From: an uncultured Lachnospiraceae bacterium | GTDB taxonomy: Bacteria; Bacillota; Clostridia; Lachnospirales; Lachnospiraceae | Direction of reading: 5' to 3' | Assembly (NCBI GenBank): GCA_947626285.1 | Contig: CANQRR010000011.1 | Location: 1 to 64,000 of the forward strand | DNA: 64,000 bases | Shown: positions 58,660-64,000 of the stretch, piece by piece | Layout of the letters: every line of letters starts with the position of its first letter | Numbering within the stretch: the stretch's first letter is position 1 | Translations under genes and position numbers: made by a program | Notes under the pieces: generated by a model | Told to the model about the DNA's origin: nothing | Database searches by the model: none | What the model saw: the letters and a program-made list of their open reading frames with translations, nothing else

Positions 58660-59363
58660 GGAATATTTATTTGATCATCGGTGCCAGTTCCGATATCGGG
58701 ATGGCTTTTCTGCGATCCGCATCGGAAAAGCATCCAGACGCCAGGTTTTATGTCCACTATAGAACAATGAGTGAAGCGCTTGCTGCCCTTGCGGAACAGC
58801 TCGGCCCGCGGATGACGCCTGTCCAGGCGGATTTGTCCGTCCCGGACGGCGTGCAGACCGTAATCAGTGCAGTTAGGGAAACGCCCACGTATCTTCTGCA
58901 TCTTCCGGCAGGGAAATTGGCTTATAAGCGTCTTAGAGAGGTTGAAGCATCCGCCATTAAAACGCAGATGTATATACAGGTTTATTCCCTTTTAGAACTG
59001 AGCAAGGCTATTTTGCCCGCAATGGCGAAACAAAAATACGGAAAATGTGCTGTGCTCGTAAGCTCGGCAGTCGGGGATTGCCCACCGAAGTTCATGACGG
59101 AGTATGTGACCGTAAAATCGGCGCTGCTGGGACTGACGCGAAGCCTGGCCGTGGAGTATGCTCCTAAAGGGGTTTTGATAAACGCCCTTTCGCCGCATAT
59201 GGTACAGACCAAGTTTTTGCAGGATATGGATGAGCGGCTCCTTGAAAACCTGGCAAATGCGGATCCGCTGGGACGGCATTTGAACCCGGAAGAAGTATCC
59301 GAAGTAATTGAGTTTTTGCTTTCGAGTGAAACTCCCATCTGGGGAAAAAATTTTATTATATGA
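58656..59363 (+). CDS. short-chain dehydrogenase/reductase
   Basis: LIIGASSDIGMAFLRSA; VLVSSAVGDCPPKFMTEYVTVKSALLGLTRSLAVEYAPKGVLINALSP; ATG overlaps the MaoC stop. Confidence 0.9.
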   Translation: MRNIYLIIGASSDIGMAFLRSASEKHPDARFYVHYRTMSEALAALAEQLGPRMTPVQADLSVPDGVQTVISAVRETPTYLLHLPAGKLAYKRLREVEASAIKTQMYIQVYSLLELSKAILPAMAKQKYGKCAVLVSSAVGDCPPKFMTEYVTVKSALLGLTRSLAVEYAPKGVLINALSPHMVQTKFLQDMDERLLENLANADPLGRHLNPEEVSEVIEFLLSSETPIWGKNFII

Positions 59364-59508
59364 TTGTTGCAGAAATTCTTCGCTGCCCATGGGTGCGGAT
59401 ATTATTGCGGGAAAACTCATTATTGAATTACAACTGCGTTTGCTTTCTCATGGATCTAGTTATAAAAATTGACCAAACTATTTGGGTATATATAAGTGTG
59501 GAGGAATT

Positions 59509-60608
59509 ATGTCCAAACCTCGTGAAGCAAATTTCGATTTGTTACGGATAATATCAACATTTGCCGTTATAGTGATACACGTATCTGGCAGTTTCCTACA
59601 ATGCAAGGATGCAGTACCTCAAAACTGTACTTTTTCGCTTATGATTTTAACACATATTGTACGTTTTGCAGTATCCTGCTTTTTATTGATGTCCGGAGCG
59701 TTTATTCTTGCTGATGAGCGTAACGCTGACTATAGGTATTTCTATAAGAAGTCATTCAAAAAGATTGGTGTTACAAGTATAGTGTTTTGTGCGCTTTATG
59801 TGTTTTATGGTATTACAAGGCATATGGTGGGAGTGTTTATTTTCAAGAAGTATGATCCTGACCATATTTTGCTCGGATTGCTAACAATTTTGAAGAGCTT
59901 AATAAAAGGAACTCCTTTCTATCATCTTTGGTATCTGTTTATTTTAATTGGACTATATCTCGCTGCGCCATTTGTAATTCGTCTTGCTGTCGATTTGAAG
60001 CGGGGGGGGTAAACTTGTACGGCAAAATAACCACTGTATTTCTTGCCCTTGCGAGTGTTTGTTACATTACGAGCACGCATACGTTGGAGTGGGATATAGG
60101 CAGTCAGTTTTGCTTTTTAAGTTTATTTTTGATGGGATATAAGATTAGAAAATGGGGTATAATTAGAAAAAATAATATTACAGCAATAGTATTGATATTA
60201 GCAGGCATTGCAGTAAATATTGGTCTTGGATGTATTAATTTTTATCGCGGGTTCAATGGGCTTCAAGTTGACGCGATATTTTTTAAGCAAAATTTGTTTT
60301 CATATGGTTCTCTTTCACCAATTGAAGTTATTGCCTCTTGTTTGATTTTTGCCGGATTTTCTGTGTTGGACATTAAGAAAGACTTCTCTAAATTGGCAGG
60401 ATATACATTACTGATTTACCTACTTCACGCAGGAATATGGGACGTTATCTCAACTGTTCTTGGAGATAGGCTGATTGGAAATCAGTTGGTGGAGACGCTA
60501 TCGGTTTTCATAATTTCAGCGGGGATATTTTTAATCTCGCTTCTCGGCGCGATGATTTATGAATCTCTTTTCAAAAAGTTGGTGACGGACATTGAGAAAA
60601 CTACATGA
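59509..60608 (+). pseudogene. acyltransferase-3 family protein interrupted at a G8 tract; possibly phase-OFF rather than dead
   Basis: ORFs 59482-60012 and 59928-60608 form one acyltransferase-3; the break is at GGGGGGGG (60002-60009), and +1 or -2 G restores the frame. Confidence 0.88.
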
Positions 60609-61392
60609 AATTAATGGTTTGAAAGAATCTAATATCGACGAAAACGTAAAAATGCCATACATCAACCAAGCCTGACGAATAAGGGCCATTTTTCAGGCAG
60701 GATCTTGGGTATATTATGGTTAAGACTAAGTACATTAGGAGGACCACGAAGGACTTTTTTATGAGATTTTTGCGGTTTTCCACCTTTTTATATGACTGAT
60801 TAAGGATAAGGTTACGGTGATGGACATGCTTATGTATGCTCCCTAAAATGGCAACTCGTCCCCATTCACCTGGAAGAATGATTCCCCGCTATCTGGTGGG
60901 GCATCCCTCTGGTCAGTATAGGTTATCAGGTATGCATCCGCCTCTTTGGGGTCACATCCTTTGTGACAACCCAGATATCCCGATCCATGAGGTAAACATT
61001 CAGGAAATTGTTGACCGGATGGCGTAGGACGATATAGATATAGCAGGAGCCGGGATTGTCATGGACACTGTGGCCGGAAGTGACGCATTTGCGCAGGAAA
61101 TGCTTAACAAATTACCAGCTTTTGAAGGAGACCCCGTACTTTTTTGCTATGACGCTGTTTGTCTTGGTAGGTCAACATCTTGTATTGATATTCTGCCGAA
61201 AAAGTACCATTATTTAGCTACCTGTTTTGTCGACTATATGCTTTTGCGAAGATTCTAATGGTTGCGAAGGAAGTGAAATAGAAAGTTATTAAAGGAATAT
61301 TTAATAAAAGAATGCTATATTTACGCAGATTTGGGTGATTTGGAAATATTTGTTTATTGTAGAATAGAATTGGGAATTGGTAGGAGAAAAAT

Positions 61393-62346
61393 TTGAACAT
61401 GGATATACAAAGATATAATCGTATATTGCGCCGTTTGGTTTCCTCACCTAAATGGAGATTTTTATATCTGGTGCAAGTGGGTTTTTATGATAATATGCCA
61501 GACGAGGAGTTTTTGAAAAAAAAATATAAGTATATCACAGGAATGGAACTAAATCTTGATAATCCAAGAACATTTAACGAGAAGTTACAATGGCTGAAAC
61601 TGTATGACCACAATCCAATCTATACAGTGATGGTGGATAAATATCTGGCAAAGGAATATGTAGCCAATATCATCGGGGAGGAATATATCATCCCTACGTT
61701 AGGCGTATGGGACAGTCCGGACGAAATCGATTTTGGTAAATTGCCAGACCAGTTTGTACTGAAGTGTAACCATAATTCTGGGCGAGGGCTATGTATCTGT
61801 ACGGACAAGAGTAGATTGAACATTCCGAAAGTGAAAAAAGAGCTTCGTAAAGGCTTGGCACAGGATTATTATTTGACTGGCCGGGAGTGGCCATATAAGG
61901 ATGTTCCAAGAAAGATCATTGCCGAAAAGTATCTTGTAGACGAATCAGAGACAGACCTCAAGGATTACAAGGTTTTCAATTTTAATGGGGAACCAAAGAT
62001 CATACAGGTTGATTATGACAGGTTTGTGGAGCATAAGCGTAATCTGTATACGACAGACTGGAAATATATAGAAGCCACGATAGAATTTCCTACAGATTCA
62101 TCGCACCAAATACCAAAACCAGAGACATTAGACAAGATGTTACAGCTTGCAGCCAAATTATCCAAAGGGTTTTCAAATGTAAGAACAGACTTTTATTCGC
62201 TTGAAGACAAGATTTACTTCGGAGAATTAACTCTTTATCACGGGTCCGGATATGAGACTTTTACGCCTCCATCTCTGGGGGAACAGATGGGCGAATGGCT
62301 GCGGCTGCCTTCTGGGGGGGGGCAATACTCAAATATGAAAACATAA
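61393..62346 (+). CDS. TupA-like ATP-grasp glycosyltransferase/ligase
   Basis: TGMELNLDNPRTFNEKLQWLKLYDHNPIYTVMVDKYLAKEYV; FVLKCNHNSGRGLCI; KIYFGELTLYHGSGYETFTPPSLGEQMGEWL. Confidence 0.92.
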   Translation: MNMDIQRYNRILRRLVSSPKWRFLYLVQVGFYDNMPDEEFLKKKYKYITGMELNLDNPRTFNEKLQWLKLYDHNPIYTVMVDKYLAKEYVANIIGEEYIIPTLGVWDSPDEIDFGKLPDQFVLKCNHNSGRGLCICTDKSRLNIPKVKKELRKGLAQDYYLTGREWPYKDVPRKIIAEKYLVDESETDLKDYKVFNFNGEPKIIQVDYDRFVEHKRNLYTTDWKYIEATIEFPTDSSHQIPKPETLDKMLQLAAKLSKGFSNVRTDFYSLEDKIYFGELTLYHGSGYETFTPPSLGEQMGEWLRLPSGGGQYSNMKT

Positions 62347-62753
62347 GGATCCTCGTGCGGACAGAGACGGAGAAGCGGATACCTGGTGAGCTACTGGATT
62401 ATAAACTGATGTGCTTCAATGGAGAGGTTAAATGCTCATTTGTATGCAGCGAGCGACATTCGGGCAATGGGCTTAAGGTTACATTTTATGACCGGGAATG
62501 GAACCTCATGCCGTTTGAAAGGCATTATCCCAGAAGTAAAACAACAATCGAAAGACCGCGTAATTATTTGAAGATGGTAGAGCTTGCCGAGAGGCTGTCC
62601 AGAGGCTTTCCATTTGTCCGTGTTGATTTTTATGAAGCGGGTGGGAAAGTTTATTTCGGGGAGCTTACGCTTTATCCGGGGTCAGGATTGGAAGAGTTCA
62701 CGCCGCCGGAGTGGGATAGCGTCTTAGGTTCATGGCTGACGTTGCCACAGTAA
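62295..62753 (+). pseudogene. C-terminal half of a second TupA-like ATP-grasp protein, joined to the upstream gene across a G9 tract
   Basis: GELLDYKLMCFNGEVKCSFVCSERHS..FPFVRVDFYEAGGKVYFGELTLYPGSGLEEFTPPEWDSVLGSWLTLPQ; no N-terminal half; 10 or 7 Gs would fuse it to 61393. Confidence 0.82.
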
Positions 62754-63224
62754 GCCAGAGAGTGTCCGTTATTTTCAGAAAGGATAAATTGGGAGCGAAA
62801 ACATTGTAGGAATTTACCATATGCAGGAGTATCTGAACAAGATTTTCTTTATGTAGATAAAAAGGCAAAGTATGCAAACAGAAATAGCGAAAGATGTTAA
62901 TTGCTGTAGGGAGAAAAGACACGGTGTGTTCTGATGAGATAATCACCTTATGGGGATTTCTTCGGGGATTATTCCGATCTGGGTTCATGTACATGAGAAG
63001 TAAAGGACTTCTGTTGACTGGCAGTGAAGCAGGAATAATTTATTCGAATGATGAAAGATGGAATTATAAAATTATGGGTGAAATTTGCATAGAAGATAGC
63101 TTGGGATATACTGAGAATCCTAATTGGAGGAGATAATTGTATCAGATTGGGTATCATATTGCGTGCATAATGAAGAAATAAAAAAAGTAGTGACTTTTAA
63201 CATGACAATATGGAGATAGTGTTC

Positions 63225-64000
63225 ATGGTATTTTCATCCCTAACTTTTCTATTTTTCTTTTTCCCTTTGGTCTTCATAGTATATTTTTTGGTTAAACCCT
63301 GGTATGCAAACTTGTGGCTGTTTCTGGCAAGCATCTATTTTTATTACGCCGGAGCAGGAGCATATGTTTGGCTGATCATATGTGTTATTACAGTGGCATA
63401 TTTTTCTGGGCTTTTTATACATATGAGTCAGAGGCGCATTGTAAAACAGCTGGTCCTTTTTACAGCTCTTGTTATCATGCTGGGTCTGCTGATCTACTAT
63501 AAATACTGGGACTTCATAATAGGGAACATAAACAAGTTGGGAACGTGGAACTTTGCGGTAAAAGATCTGGTTCTGCCGGTCGGGCTCTCTTTTTTTACTT
63601 TCCAGGCCATTTCATATATTGTAGATATCTTCCGTGGGGAGAAACCGTTAAAGAATCCTATTGATATGGGATTGTATATATCGTTCTTTCCACAGCTGAT
63701 TGCCGGGCCTATCGTGCGCTATCAGGATATCCGTGCATATATGAAGAAAGCGTGCAGGAAAGTGGACCTTGGGAATCTGGCAGAGGGGGCATGGCGTTTC
63801 GGGAAAGGACTGTCCAAAAAGGTACTTCTGGCAAATAACCTTGGCGGCCTTGCGGATATTGTCTTTGGGGTGAGGGATATCTCACGGTTTTCTGTTTTAT
63901 ACACATGGCTTGGGGCTGTCGCGTATACCTTACAGATCTACTATGATTTCTCGGGATATTCGGATATGGCGATCGGGCTGGGAAGGATGTTTGGCTTCCG
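63225..64000 (+). CDS. MBOAT-family (AlgI/DltB-like) O-acyltransferase, truncated by the window end; not in the supplied ORF list
   Basis: MVFSSLTFLFFFFPLVFIVYFLVKPWYANLWLFLASIYFYYAGA..LPVGLSFFTFQAISYIVDIFRGE..FFPQLIAGPIVRYQDI..YDFSGYSDMAIGLGRMFGF. Confidence 0.93.
   Translation, partial: MVFSSLTFLFFFFPLVFIVYFLVKPWYANLWLFLASIYFYYAGAGAYVWLIICVITVAYFSGLFIHMSQRRIVKQLVLFTALVIMLGLLIYYKYWDFIIGNINKLGTWNFAVKDLVLPVGLSFFTFQAISYIVDIFRGEKPLKNPIDMGLYISFFPQLIAGPIVRYQDIRAYMKKACRKVDLGNLAEGAWRFGKGLSKKVLLANNLGGLADIVFGVRDISRFSVLYTWLGAVAYTLQIYYDFSGYSDMAIGLGRMFGF

Noticed and set aside
61516-61524. A9 run in the TupA-like gene as a third phase-variable tract
   Set aside because: The run encodes LKKKY in frame and no frame break is seen; A-runs of this length are unsurprising in this AT-rich segment.

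Overview
This looks like a 64 kb chromosomal window from a Gram-positive gut-type Clostridia/Lachnospiraceae genome; that assignment is inferred from gene content and style. Positions 1-38 kb are mostly housekeeping or metabolic genes: a polar amino-acid ABC operon next to metQNI, a Gfo/Idh oxidoreductase, CbiMQO, a surface protein, a small decayed defence-like patch, dCMP deaminase, aspS, rplM-rpsI, a GGDEF protein, a translational GTPase, an FGGY kinase, a permuted GH3, larB, a chromate transporter pair and a ToxN-like toxin. From about 38.3 kb to the window end lies a large mosaic exopolysaccharide (EPS/capsule) locus.

The most interesting signal is apparent multi-layer phase variation of that EPS locus. 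A consensus sigma-A promoter (TTGACA-17-TACAAT) sits between two identical 28-bp repeats in inverted orientation, each a near-palindrome with an asymmetric core, like an invertible promoter. It lies just upstream of a NusG/LoaP-like antiterminator gene and a terminator-like hairpin. Within the same locus, two poly-G tracts (G8 and G9) sit exactly at frame breaks in an acyltransferase-3 gene and a TupA-like ATP-grasp gene. Decayed ghosts of wzx and wzy lie beside intact copies.

Other notable items: a TetM-like GTPase fused to a YacP/Rae1-type NYN nuclease; a solute-binding-protein/MetQ fusion interrupted by a 1-nt frameshift; a candidate type III toxin-antitoxin locus; an ATPase + TOPRIM-like gene pair; and two stop-codon-abutting elements with terminal inverted repeats. 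All calls come from reading the sequence and supplied ORFs; no database search was run.
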